A DNA stretch of 64,000 nucleotides from Isochrysis galbana (GCA_018136815.1 CM030936.1:5035207-5099206); one strand, 5' to 3'. Positions 1 through 10,189 are shown, counted from the stretch's first letter. Notes: generated by a model from the letters alone, not told the origin. Translations and numbers: made by a program.

Positions 1-112
1 TTTTATAAATATTAATTGGACCTGACGTCAGGTCTGACGTCACTGGTGTAAGGTTGTGTTAGGCCCTGTGGACATGACACCTGACGATAGGTTTGACAAC
101 CGGCAACCGGGG

Positions 113-3100
113 GTACTTGTAGGGCGGTCAAACACTGATTTATAACTACTAACATGTTGGGGGGGGCTGCATTTTTTGACCGTCCCCCAAAGCCCATAAA
201 AAAACTCCCAGGGGGCTCACCTGCCGCCACGAAAAATTCCCGAGGAAAATGGAAAATGGTGGGTTCTACCGCCCCCCTCGCCCCCCCTCTGCACACGCGC
301 TGGGGCTCTAACAGTAAAGAACTGGCGGTCGCGCCGCGGGGACGATAAGCTTATTTCAGGGCAGTTGTTTCATGACACGCGATTCCCCCGAGATCCGTCC
401 GCGCGATCAGGCGCCCGACCTTCATCTGGTGCCTAGAGCAGGGAGGGAAGTCACCCGCGGAGCACCCCGGGCACCCCACAGCGCGTGCACACGACTGCCT
501 TGGCCACTAAATAGTCTATCCTGACCGCCCCGACCCGCCCCTCGCAGGAATCGCCCGCGTTCGTACTCGACAACGACCTCTACCTCCTCGACGCTGGGGC
601 CGTCGACGCGTGGCTAGCAGCGCCAATGTCCAGGCAGAGAGCGCTTGCTTAACGTAATTCGTCGGCATGAGGCACGCCCACATCGAGATACGAGGAGGTA
701 ATCGACTCCGAAGATTCCGATGCTTGACGAGCGAGCCTATCGCTTGCTTGTTGGCGGCGAGCGGTGAGGGTGTGTCGAACATGCGATGACTACTGGCTCG
801 TAGGCAGAGGGCCGTTCGATCGAGCCGGCAGCTGACGCAGCCGTGAAAGAGTCGTTGGTTGTTGCTTGCGGGAATATGTCTGAGAGGTCATAGTAGGAGT
901 CGGGTCTGACAGTGTCTGCCATCGAGCGCTGGGGCGAAGAGGGAGACGGAGGTCCGGAGGTTCGCAACGCGCGGCGTTGGAGGGTAGGGACGAGGCTAGC
1001 TAGCGAGCTAGTGGAAGAGAGAGAATGAGAACGAGAGCTTCTTAGGTCCAAGGTAGACACGAGGGACTACAACGCAGGGACTCCAAAAAGTTCCCGACAC
1101 ACGGACACGGACACACGCGAACTAAACCAAACAGGGCGAAAACTAACCACACCCAGGACGGACTGCCAAGCGTCGGTACCAAGGCAACTTATCGGCGCAC
1201 GGACATGCGACAGAGGAGTCGGAACAACGAGGGCAGACCTCGCTGGGGAGCTACAACCGATACACGAAGAGAAGACAGAAGACAATCATGGAACGTTTGA
1301 TGACATCGAAAGAAAGTAAGAGAAGGGGCGGAATGTCAATCGACGAGACCTTGAGGCATAAAATAACCCACAGGTTAGAAGTAAAAGTCTGTCATCGTAT
1401 GGAATACGACACTCCCCGACTAGATTCGAGTCGTCTCGACGAGCGGCATGGAAGGAGAACAAAGCAACCGAAATAGAAGAAATCCAGAATTAGAACAACG
1501 AGGCGAGAGAAACCCAAAATAACCGAGAAACCAAACGTTGAAGGCAACGCTGAAAATAGAAGACGAGAGCACCCGTGGGCCCTTTGAGCACAAATTCGGA
1601 AGCTTGACGCGGCAACCTATTTGTACGCATCGTCCCACCCATTTCTCCCTTTTACAGGAGTTTTGCTTGGGTGTTGCGGTGGGTGCAACCGCAGACGACA
1701 CGCGTCTCATCTCCTGCAAACAACGGCGATCAACGAAGAAAGAGAAACAATCTGCAACAACCACGAAAGGGAGGGAATGATTCCGAAGACACGCGAAATT
1801 CGGTGAAGTGCAATCTCCGACAACCCTATTATTGGAGTCAAAGAGAGAAGTCACAGAGGGGGAAGGGGGAAAGGCCGCGGACGGAGCGTCGAGCGATGGC
1901 AGCGAGGAACGGAGCCATGATGACCGAGGAGGAGATCGACCTTCGCCGCACCGAGCTCCGCAAGTACCTGTCGGAGGCGCGTGGCGGTTACGTGACGAAA
2001 GGGGGCGTGAAGCGGACACTCTGTCCGTGGGAGGTCGTCTCAGACGACGTCTGTGCTCGTCGAGCTGAGCAAGAAGGCCGGGTGCAGCGGGCGATCAAGA
2101 TGGCCAAGATGATGAAGAGCCCGACGGGCCACGCCAACACGGAGTTGACCGAGGCGGAGACGATGGCGGCGGAGCTCGAGGCGATCAAGGGCCACAACGA
2201 CTTCTTGGCGCGCATGCTGACGGAGGTGACCAAGGAGCGCGACTCCCAGCGTCACATGATCTACAAGCAGAATAAGGAGAAGCTAGAGATGAAGGATGAG
2301 ATCACCGAGTGGCGCAGGAAGTTCGACGAGTGCCACACCATGTACAAGGTGATGGAGAGCTGTTTCCTGGACGCGCTGAACGAGAAGAAGACGGTCGCGT
2401 CGTCGTGACGGAGGCCGACGGCGAGTGAACGCCACAGCTGATGCTCTTGCATCGGGCGGGCATACAGATACGGCAAGTTGTGCAAATGAGCAGTGCGAAG
2501 GCGCTTGCAACCGGCAGAAGCGAGCACGCGAGCGCAAGACACGGCTGAGTGGGGGAAAAGGGGCGTAGCGGCGGCGGTGCGGAAGCGACTGTAGTGGGAG
2601 CGTAGCCCAAGCCATCCCACGCGGCGACGGACGCGCGGTCGATGAAGGGGGCAGTTTCGGCGCAGAAGGGTGTGCCGTCTCGCTTCCGCAGACGTCGGGG
2701 TAGCAAGGGGCGACGAAACAAGACGCGAGACGCGAGGCGCGTGCCATTCGTTCTTCCTTTCTTTTACCGAAAACGCGGCGAAACTAACGTTAAACGTTGG
2801 TGCCCCCTCCGCGAGAATCGCGAAGAAGAACGGACGAGATGGAGGCAATCATGCAATCATCGAAGGAATCGTGAGAGGAATCGAAGCGAAGGGGGGGGGG
2901 AACAGTGCGCGCGGGGGGGGGGGGGGGGAATAACGACGGCCGGAGGAAACGAACCGGGCTGAGGAACGAGAACGGTCTCGTAGCGCGCCCGGCGTCGTTT
3001 TGAACTCGAGCTCTCCGAGATAGAGTATTTAGGCCTGTTTTGCCGTTTTTGGGTTACGCTTCGTTGTGGGGGCTCCCGGGGGGGGTCTGGGGCCCAAAGG

Positions 3101-3226
3101 GCACCGAATATGTGTTAGATAGGTGTTTTCCGGGGTTTCTACCGCTTTACTTTGGTGTGTATTTCCTCAATCCTGACTTTTTCATTTTTACACCCTTAAA
3201 TAGTGTTTGACCGCCCTAGTACTTGT
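113..3226. mobile_element. hAT-like non-autonomous DNA transposon, 3.1 kb
   Basis: The ends form an inverted repeat. The left end reads TAGGGCGGTCAAACACT from 120. The right end, read on the minus strand from 3218, begins with the same 17 bases. The 8 bases GTACTTGT lie at 113-120 and again at 3219-3226, so the element is flanked by an 8-bp target duplication if the T at 120 is counted with it. An 8-bp duplication and termini of the form (T/C)AGGG are typical of hAT transposons. No hAT transposase is visible inside; the best gene-like frame is the coiled-coil ORF at 1896-2408. The right subterminal region (about 3000-3200) is clearly related to sequence at 18101-18300, so this is a repeat family. 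Long G runs occur at 2886-2930. Confidence 0.75.
1896..2408 (+). CDS. Coiled-coil protein carried inside the hAT-like element
   Basis: A 170-residue frame opens at ATG 1896, directly after a purine-rich leader, and ends at TGA 2406-2408. The N-terminal third is charged, with a Trp-containing stretch (CPWEVVSDDV). From about residue 75 on it is rich in Glu, Lys, Met and Leu with heptad-like spacing, so a helical coiled coil is likely (for example ELEAIKGHNDFLARML and KEKLEMKDEITEW). I do not recognise a family. It is not a hAT transposase: there is no BED finger and no ERxWS dimerisation motif. The frame extends upstream to 1671, but that part has low-complexity composition. It lies wholly within the transposon ends, so it is either an element protein or a captured host gene. 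Confidence 0.55.
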   Translation: MAARNGAMMTEEEIDLRRTELRKYLSEARGGYVTKGGVKRTLCPWEVVSDDVCARRAEQEGRVQRAIKMAKMMKSPTGHANTELTEAETMAAELEAIKGHNDFLARMLTEVTKERDSQRHMIYKQNKEKLEMKDEITEWRRKFDECHTMYKVMESCFLDALNEKKTVASS

Positions 3227-3885
3227 CCTCAGGGGCAGTCACAAGCTATTTTTAGAGGTTTCCCCCCGATGGCGAACGACGAGAGTCTTGGTTACCGCCG
3301 CCGAGATCACGCGTCAAGTAAGGACGCGTCGTTTTTAACTTTAGTGAGAAACCATGATTCGACACCGGAGGGCGACCAACATGATGGTCTTTCTGAGTTT
3401 GCATGAGAGTTCAATTTATGAAGGGTGGAGGCTGAGAACAGCTACCACCGCGTGAAATATAGTGATCTTGGTAACATCTTTCGATGCCCCAACCACAGGA
3501 AAACGGTCTAAAGTGCAAGGACCGTACTCCTGCGACGGCGTCATATCTTCATGATCGTATGAACACCCGATCCAGGTAAGTATGAAGAATTGCCCAGCGT
3601 CGCTGGCCGACCACTACCTGGCAACCCCCCACCAAGCTTGTGGTGACGGGGGGAGCAGGCCCAGAGCGATCCCCGTTTTGTTTTTGCTACTCGCCCGCCA
3701 GACCTCGGTCAGGGAGAGCGAGACCGACTGCTGTCCACTCCTCCTCCTCGACTGCTCCCCACGCCTCTGCTGTATTCTGCTCTACTCCCCACTCCCTTCT
3801 ACACCCCCCTGCTCACCTCCTTCATCTTCGCGCCTCTCGGCGGTGGCGGCGCGCGGGAGCTCGTCACGCGGTGTACTACTCTCGC
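3227..3885. other. Intergenic, no gene seen
   Basis: This stretch runs from the transposon's right target duplication to the P-loop gene. I see no supportable ORF or RNA gene. The last 200 bases are pyrimidine-rich and probably the 5' untranslated region of the next gene. Confidence 0.4.
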
Positions 3886-5088
3886 ATGCTTACAGCTCTA
3901 CTACTTCTGCCCTCGCTCTCCCTCTCCTGGGCGCTGGCGCTCCAGAGTGCGATGCCACTGCAACCCTCAAGACACGGCGCCCGATACTTGATGATGAGCA
4001 GTGCCGACGAAGGGATTGAGGCGTACGCGGCCGCCATCACGGCTGCCGCAGCAAAACAGGTACCCTTCACCGCTGGAGAGGTTGCTTCGGCCATCAAGAG
4101 CATGGGCAATTTGGTTGGCGAGCAGCCGTGGTCCCCAGCATACGGGCAGTGGGTCTCGAGCAACGCTCACATCCCGCACAAGGACTGGGCTCGTACAGAA
4201 AGGAGCGCTGCCTCTCTCGCCAAGCTGGTCGGGCCCGCCACCACGAATTTCCGCAGCATCTTTGAGGTGGTGCTTGGAGATGGTGGGTGGGACGCAGCTG
4301 CTGCCACCGCATCGCGGCGCGGCGCAGACAACAAGCCTTGGGCAGTTCTCGTCACGGGAGTGAATGGAATTCGGAAGACGACATCTGTTTATCAGCCATG
4401 GTTTCGTGAGGCACTTGCCGCTGCTCTCGGCGAGCAATTCCGTGGTGAGATGAGCTCTCTCCCGGCGGGCGACGACTCCTACTTTCGCCAGCTGGATTAC
4501 ATGATGGCCACAATGGCAAACGAAGAATTCCGCGCCCTGTACGAGCTGGATAACATTGCTACCTACTCGCAGCTCAAGAGCGCCATTTTTGCGCGATACC
4601 GAACTATCGCAGAGGCGGTTGGTGTGATGTTGGTGAAAGAGGCGCGCGAGAAGCGGCTCAATGTCATGGTAGAGACTTCTGGACGTGACATCGCCATGTT
4701 TCAATACCTGGACACTTTTTTCCCCGACTCCGAGTACAACAAACTAGTGGTCCACTTCACCGTCAATAACATTGAGCACGCTGAGGCCTCGGTCGATATG
4801 CGTATGACGCAAGAGATGGCCACCGGGCACGAAGCACTCATCTCTGCGGCACCGGCCATCACACTAGTGCGGGCAAACATGGGTGGCCCATATGGCTCGG
4901 CAGGTGGCGTGCTACGTGGTGTGCAGGGGGATGCCCAGGCGGTGTGGGAGAGGGTGGCCGCCGGAGGTAAGGACGCACCCGGCCGCAGCTGGTTCAAAGC
5001 GCCAATAGCCATAGAGGCGAGCGCAGGTAACGAAGGGTGGGTCGCATCTACAGGTGGCAAGAGATTCGACTTTGTGCCCCCATCATGA
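3886..5088 (+). CDS. P-loop NTPase/kinase-like protein with signal peptide
   Basis: The frame is open from 3640, but ATG 3886 is chosen because it starts a clean hydrophobic signal sequence (MLTALLLLPSLSLSWALALQ). This gives 400 residues. A phosphate-binding loop, GVNGIRKTT, lies at residues 158-166 after a hydrophobic strand (WAVLVT). It fits GxxGxxKT[ST] but has Ile-Arg where Gly or Ala plus Gly is usual. About 90 residues later comes a strand ending in VETSGRD, which resembles the second conserved block of zeta-toxin-like and related small-molecule kinases. That placement is family inference from fold pattern only; substrate and partner are unknown. The signal peptide suggests secretion or passage through the ER, possibly to the plastid. 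The gene has no intron. Confidence 0.65.
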   Translation: MLTALLLLPSLSLSWALALQSAMPLQPSRHGARYLMMSSADEGIEAYAAAITAAAAKQVPFTAGEVASAIKSMGNLVGEQPWSPAYGQWVSSNAHIPHKDWARTERSAASLAKLVGPATTNFRSIFEVVLGDGGWDAAAATASRRGADNKPWAVLVTGVNGIRKTTSVYQPWFREALAAALGEQFRGEMSSLPAGDDSYFRQLDYMMATMANEEFRALYELDNIATYSQLKSAIFARYRTIAEAVGVMLVKEAREKRLNVMVETSGRDIAMFQYLDTFFPDSEYNKLVVHFTVNNIEHAEASVDMRMTQEMATGHEALISAAPAITLVRANMGGPYGSAGGVLRGVQGDAQAVWERVAAGGKDAPGRSWFKAPIAIEASAGNEGWVASTGGKRFDFVPPS

Positions 5089-5341
5089 TGCACGACGGGC
5101 TATGATGCGTAGACAACGAACATAACGATGTCCGATGTGAACACGCGCGCATCGCGGTGCTTTGCAGGCCGCACCGTATTGCGTGTAGCGCATCCTAGAT
5201 CTTGTGCGACCCATCAGCGTTTTCGCGGCCAACGGGGCGAGGGGCGATGGAGGAGTTGTGGCGTGAGACGAAATCAAGTGAGGTGCTACTACTTTTGTGT
5301 GAAGAGAATGCAAAGTAGAGCTTCATGTCTTTATGCTCAAC
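5089..5341. other. 3' flank of the P-loop gene
   Basis: No ORF here looks coding. The stretch ends where the GC-rich dispersed repeat begins. Confidence 0.3.
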
Positions 5342-5790
5342 TACATTTACAAGTAGGAGGCCAATGGCCAATGGGGCCTCGCGCCCCCCTCTCTCCATCG
5401 CAGACACCCCTTCCCCTTGGCGCCCTTGGGTGGGCTTGCACAACCAATCTCAGCCCTTGCCTTCTGGCAGGGCTGAGCACGAAACAAAACAGTCCAGACT
5501 CTCAGGGGGAGCGCGCCGCGCGCCTCACGCATTCGCCTACTGCGATGGGCCGCCATAGTACTGAACCCCCCCCCATTCCCATTTCTGAGCTGCAGACCTT
5601 CAGAGCCGCCAGGAAGGCACCCAAGGCCGGCGAGGCGAGCGAGGGAGAGGCAAAAGGGGCCAGGGGGAAAGCCCTAGCCCCCACAACCCCCTAAGCTGCC
5701 CCAGCTGGCCCACTAGGGGGACCCGAGGGACCCCCAGAGGCTAGAGGGGGGCCATGGCGCGCGCAGACGCAACGCGCCGCAGGAGAACGA
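5342..5790 (+). repeat. GC-rich dispersed repeat, copy 1
   Basis: This carries two modules that recur in the window. One is built around GCCTCGCGCCCCCCTC followed by CTCCATCGC. The other is built around GGAGAGGCA, GGGGCCAGGGG and GCTGCCCCAGCTGGCCC. Both modules reappear in the same orientation at 8862-9135 (first module) and 10190-10340 (second module), and inverted at 15480-15890. Related but more diverged copies lie at 46350-46640 and 50730-50935. ORFs through it are composition artefacts. At 15.4 kb and 10.2 kb the same modules precede a LINE-like tail, so this is probably the 5' head of a non-autonomous retroelement. Confidence 0.6.
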
Positions 5791-6578
5791 AGAGAACGAC
5801 GAGAAAAGAACAACAAAAAACGACATGATTTGACGCAAAAAAAGGTCATTCTCACGCCCGCTTGCGCTTGCGACATAATATGTATCGGAAGACACCCGCA
5901 CAGCCGACAGACGCCACAAAAGAGCGGCAACAGACGCAGACGACAAATGAAAAAGAGAAAAAGACTCGAAGAGCGGGGGCCGAGACCCCCCGGGGGCACG
6001 GTAAGTAAGATTATATGATATATATGCAAGAGGCGTTTGCGTGTGTCTGCCATAGATAGGAACAACCATCAACAGGTCTGCCCCAGCCCACCCCTTGCAC
6101 TTGCCCCGACGTAGTGCACGTCCCCCCCCCCCCCAATACCAAAGACAAATGAACAAAGGAATGAAGGGGGTAGTGTGTGTAGTGTAAAGGTAAAGGGTAA
6201 AGGTAAAAGGTAAAGGGTAAGGGTGTGAGTGTTCTGGGGTATAGGCGATGGCGTGAGTCAGTACCGTGAGTGCGTGGTCCTTTATAGCTAGCGGTAGTAG
6301 CCTGAATCTTCAGATTTTTTATGTCTGTCTCTATACTGTAGCGGCCGGTTCAGCAAAAACAAAATAGGGCCCTATTCGACTACTTCTACCGGCTAGAGAG
6401 TATAATACTACTAGGTAATAAGGTCCTATTTGACGGCTTGTGTGTGTGCGAGGCGGGAGGGGGGCGGCGCTCTCTGGGCGGGAAGGAAGAGAGCCGCAAG
6501 GGGTGAACGAAGAAACCCCTTCCTCTGTTGATCGAGACGCTCTCCAGACTGCGGCGTGGCTGCTGAGCGCATGCGTAG
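5791..6578. other. Intergenic with poly-C and GGTAAA-type repeat
   Basis: A purine-rich stretch, a C run at 6122-6134, and a degenerate GGTAAA/GGGTAAA repeat at about 6184-6222 lie here. An alternative frame at 6440-6742 overlaps the next gene in another frame and is not credible. Confidence 0.35.
6184..6222 (+). repeat. Short degenerate GGTAAA tandem repeat
   Basis: About six imperfect units of GGTAAA or GGGTAAA follow each other. The motif resembles some telomeric units, but it is short and internal. Confidence 0.6.
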
Positions 6579-8489
6579 ATGCTGAGTCGTCCGTCGCCCC
6601 CAGACTGGTCCCGCGCGCTCAAGAGCTCGCTGCGGTACGCCAGCCTGCGGATCCACCTAGCGGCGCACCAGAGGCTGCTCCTCGTGTACATCCTAGCGCA
6701 GTGGCACGCAGTGGCCGCCGAGTCAGCCCTTGTGGTGCATGACGTACAGTGCGGCCAGCTCTTGCGCCGGTGGTGTGCCTATGTGCGCATGCACCGTAGC
6801 CGCACCACGCGGCAGCTGAGAGAGCAGATGGCGCGTCATTTTGCGACAGCACGGGTGCTGCAACGCATGCGTGCCTTTTGCGAGACAGCGCACAGCGCGC
6901 CGGAGCAGCGGCTTCGCCGGATCGTTGCAGAGACGCATCCGATTCGGATCTGTCTGATGAAGACGTTGAGGTTGTGGCGGCAACGGGCCTCGGAGCGCGC
7001 GCTGGCTCGGCTCCTCGCCCACGCTGTACATGAAAAAGCTATTATGCCTCTTCGAAAGCTGTGTCTCAAAAAATTCAAAGCTGCCGCAGCTGCTGCCCAG
7101 CTACGCCACGAACACGAGCTGCAAGCAAGTCAAGTCAGGAACGTTGCATCGTATAAACTGTTGAGACTTCGGAGATCAGGAGCGATGAGTCGCTTCCAAT
7201 CAGCTTGCGGCGCAGCCGGGGAAGACGCAAGACGTCATGCTGCTTGCAGCGCCGCCTTTGAGCATTTGTTGCGATGGCGCAGGATGCGTGCCTTCCGGTG
7301 TTTTGGCTTGGCATGCCGCGCAGTGTGCGACAGTTCTCTTCGACAGCATCGAATAGTGCATTTGCTGTGCATCCGCTCAGTGCGTCACTGGCGGTTGTTC
7401 ACCAGTGAGCTGTCTCGTGGAATGCGACAGTATGCTGCTGTGGCGGGAGGGATCGCGCGTCTGCTCAAGCGGCATGCGCTCCAGCAGCTCAAGCGGGGTG
7501 CTTGCAGTCAGCATAAGAGTGGAGACGAAGTGTTGCGTGCACTTGCGGAAGTCAGACGAAAAGCGCTCTCGAGATGGACATCCTTTGCCAATGGGCACGC
7601 ACAAGATGCATACCGGATCTTATTGCTCGGCCTTCAGCTCTCAATGCAACAGCGCATTGGTGCTACAAAGTCTTCATCGGCTGCGATTGCCGCCCATGCA
7701 CGATCGTCGCAGGTATTGCATGGGAAACGAGCTGACATTGCACAAGCGTGCCGCGTCGCCGCTGCGTCGTGCGCTCTGCGGCGCCTACGCCGAGGAGCAC
7801 TCTCACGAAGACAGAGCATGAGACTTTGGTGTGAGGGGCTCCTGCGCGCCCGTGGCTTCGAGCGGCGCACGCGCATGAATTACGCGTTTCACCGTTGGGT
7901 GAAGCGACAGGCGCGTAGACGCATACGCGTGCTTTGCGCTCGCCGTCGCGACCTCGCCATACTAAGACGAGCGTTCGCTTCTTGGAAGTCTGCACATGTT
8001 TGTCATGACCTTGACGTGACATGGGGTATAATGGCACGAGTGCAGCGGAACCTATGGGCACTTCGCTACGCTTGGCTGGCCCTCAGCGCGGCGGGTTCTA
8101 TCCTGACGGCTCGCAGAAAGCGCCTTGCCGTTGCAAGAGCTCGCTTTTTAGAACAGGGTGAGATCTTTTTCGCACGTAGAGACGGTCATGGTGTGCAGGA
8201 AAGCGCTCCCGCACTGCGATCTAAAGACGAATCCGCAGGACTGTTGAGAGATCGGCGCAAGTCACGCAATACTGCGAATGCTGAGGGCTGCGACACTCGA
8301 GTACCCTTAGCCCGGATATCCGTCCCAAATCACGGTGAGAGAAGAGATCGAGCCATTTTAGGACATGGATCGCCTCCGCAGCACACCAGTACTGATGTGC
8401 TCATGGATCGCATTGCTTTTGCAAGGTGTGAAATATCGGGTGGTGAGGAAGAGGCTTACTCGTCAGGTGTTGCTGGTGGGTTTGTTTGA
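6579..8489 (+). CDS. Sfi1-type centrin-binding repeat protein
   Basis: A single-exon frame of 636 residues. The protein is very basic and helical and contains many loosely spaced units ending in an aromatic after a Leu/Arg/Phe pattern: LLVYILAQWHAV, LLRRWCAYVRMHR, TLRLWRQRAS, AFRCFGLAC, SVRHWRLFT, ALSRWTSFA, AFHRWVKRQ and AFASWKSAH. This [A/L/R]xxxW(x)n spacing, with 20 to 40 residues between tryptophans, is what is seen in Sfi1-family proteins, where each unit binds one centrin on centrosomes, basal bodies or contractile fibres. The C-terminal 130 residues lack the repeats and are polar. ATG 6579 is the first in frame; it may not be the true start. Function is inferred from repeat architecture, not from a specific orthologue. 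Confidence 0.65.
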   Translation: MLSRPSPPDWSRALKSSLRYASLRIHLAAHQRLLLVYILAQWHAVAAESALVVHDVQCGQLLRRWCAYVRMHRSRTTRQLREQMARHFATARVLQRMRAFCETAHSAPEQRLRRIVAETHPIRICLMKTLRLWRQRASERALARLLAHAVHEKAIMPLRKLCLKKFKAAAAAAQLRHEHELQASQVRNVASYKLLRLRRSGAMSRFQSACGAAGEDARRHAACSAAFEHLLRWRRMRAFRCFGLACRAVCDSSLRQHRIVHLLCIRSVRHWRLFTSELSRGMRQYAAVAGGIARLLKRHALQQLKRGACSQHKSGDEVLRALAEVRRKALSRWTSFANGHAQDAYRILLLGLQLSMQQRIGATKSSSAAIAAHARSSQVLHGKRADIAQACRVAAASCALRRLRRGALSRRQSMRLWCEGLLRARGFERRTRMNYAFHRWVKRQARRRIRVLCARRRDLAILRRAFASWKSAHVCHDLDVTWGIMARVQRNLWALRYAWLALSAAGSILTARRKRLAVARARFLEQGEIFFARRDGHGVQESAPALRSKDESAGLLRDRRKSRNTANAEGCDTRVPLARISVPNHGERRDRAILGHGSPPQHTSTDVLMDRIAFARCEISGGEEEAYSSGVAGGFV

Positions 8490-8861
8490 CAAGGGGTATT
8501 ATCAGCACTGCTGGCCGTAGTTCCAGAGACAGCTTATAGTATCATGCAGCTTGCAGTTGGGTGGGTCAACGCCAAAGTTCATCTTTGCTCCACGTGAGGC
8601 AGCTGCGACTCCTCCTCCCAAGCACGCGTTAAGGCTTGAAAGCGTTGATCCGCGCATGCTATGCCAAAGAGAGTGGGCTGCCTTGTCGCATTCTGCAAAA
8701 ATTGTCGATCTTGCTCAAGTTGCCAGTTCGCAGCCGTGGTTGGGCATGCAAGCGCCAGTGTAGAGCAAACCCATACGCGTGGCGCCGGACACGGCTGCTC
8801 AATCGTGAAGGTGGACACACCAAACAATTGCCAGTGACCAGTGACATTAACATTGGCATTC
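8490..8861. other. 3' flank of the Sfi1-like gene
   Basis: Nothing gene-like is visible in any frame beyond short overlapping ORFs. Confidence 0.3.
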
Positions 8862-9135
8862 AACCTACTTTTATTAGTGGGAGTCAATGGGCGCCTCGCG
8901 CCCCCCTCACTCCATCGCGGACACCGGCCGGGGTGCGGGCCCGTACAATCGGCAAGGGCTGGGGCTGGGCACTCTATTACGCTGGCCAAGACCCCTAGTG
9001 GGCGCGAGCCGCACTCCCACGACCGCGTCGGGCCTGCCATCGAGCTGACTCCTCCGTGTCCCTAGTCGCCAGGAATTCAGGGGCCTCTAGGCGGCTCCCA
9101 TGGCCAGCGAGGCGAAGTCTCGTTCCGTCAAAAGA
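8862..9135 (+). repeat. GC-rich dispersed repeat, copy 2
   Basis: It has the same first module as 5342-5470 (GCCTCGCGCCCCCCTC then CTCCATCGCGGACACC), followed by a unit ending TCTCGTTCCGTCAAAAGAGG. That last motif is repeated at 46618 (TCGCGTTCCGTCAAAAGAGG) at the end of another copy and marks a shared boundary. Confidence 0.6.
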
Positions 9136-9199
9136 GGGTCATGTGATTTTTTTGTCATCCATATGTGCTTGTTTTCTTTTTGGGCGAGCGGCCGGGCGC

Positions 9200-9460
9200 T
9201 CCGGCTGCGCGCGATCGACGATCGACCAGCGCGTGATCGAGCGGAGCCTGCCGGAGCAGTTCCACCACCTCGGTCTATCGCGCGGGATCCTCGACGCCGG
9301 CGCGGGCCCCCTGAGCGGCTACGTGTCGCGCGTGGGCGCCGAGTGGGAGGCGCGCGCGTGCGCTCGTCGAGCGAGCTGGCGAAGGCGCACGCGGGGCTGG
9401 TGCGGACGGCGCTGGCGGCCCTCGCCCTGTGGGGCCAGTCGATGGGCCCGCTTCGTTCGA
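9200..9460 (+). pseudogene. Decayed ORF of unknown origin
   Basis: Two frames join into one protein-like segment. IDQRVIERSLPEQFHHLGLS and following residues read in frame 2, then ELAKAHAGLVRTALAALALW continues in frame 1 after a shift near 9360. Composition and helix pattern look like former coding sequence, perhaps from a retroelement, but I recognise no family. No start is visible and G runs follow at 9464-9500. Confidence 0.35.
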
Positions 9461-9589
9461 GGAGAGGGGGGAGGGGATCCGGGGGGGGGAGGAGGGAGAG
9501 AGACCAAAAGACATACCAGTTGTTTACGTTAGTGTTTTCGCAATATACGGTTATAATTTCCCAGTCCCAGGGGGTGTCCCCATGGTTCC

Positions 9590-10184
9590 CGACCGCCCTC
9601 CGCGCCCAGAGTTCCCCCGCGGAAAGAGTGAACGCACGGCGTGCACCTTCCTGGAAGTTGCTATGCGCACGCACGGCGCCCCCGCGGGGGGGGCCGATGC
9701 ACATCGCGCCGTGCCCACGCACGGCGTGCACAATGTGATTGCAAGTCATCACACGTGCTGCGTAAAGAAACATCTCTTATACGGCTAGTTTACGTAGCTG
9801 TGGGCATTAGTTAGGGGGTACGCATAGGGAAAAAGTTGGCATGCGCATGCGCACGCACGGCGTCTCCGCGGGGGGACCGATGCACATCGCGCCGTGCCCA
9901 TGCACGGCGTGCACGATGTGATTGCAAGTCATCACAGATGCGCAGTGCGAAATATCTCTTAAATTGAGTGTTTATGTAGTTGTCGGCCTTAGAGGAGACG
10001 CAGGGGAAAAGCGCTAACACGGCGCCCCCCTCGGGGGGAACATGCACCGCGGGGGGAAGCAGAGAAAAAAAGTTGTTATGCTAATCTGCATTTAATTTTA
10101 AAATACTGCTCTATATACAACTGTGGACATTCGATCGCTCAATTCGACTGATGTCCCACAATTGAAATTGATGGAACGACACCT
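9590..10184 (-). repeat. Palindromic-unit element, copy 1
   Basis: Read on the minus strand it starts at 10184 with AGGTGTCGTTCCATCAA, has a spacer of about 100 bases, then two or three tandem units of about 180 bases, and ends near 9590. Each unit contains the near-palindromes GCACGGCGTGCAC and CGATGCACATCGCGCCGTGC and a conserved GTGATTGCAAGTCATCAC. The same arrangement occurs on the plus strand at 62201-62690, and a third copy begins at 63788. No protein is encoded. This may be a non-autonomous DNA element or a structured satellite-like repeat. Confidence 0.65.
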
Positions 10185-10189
10185 CGAGC

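Noticed and set aside
1420-2019. 199-residue minus-strand ORF opposite the coiled-coil gene
   Set aside because: Low-complexity Ser/Arg/Pro composition and overlap with the better plus-strand frame.
6184-6222. Telomere-like GGTAAA repeat
   Set aside because: Too short, degenerate and internal to be a telomere; not evidence of a chromosome end.
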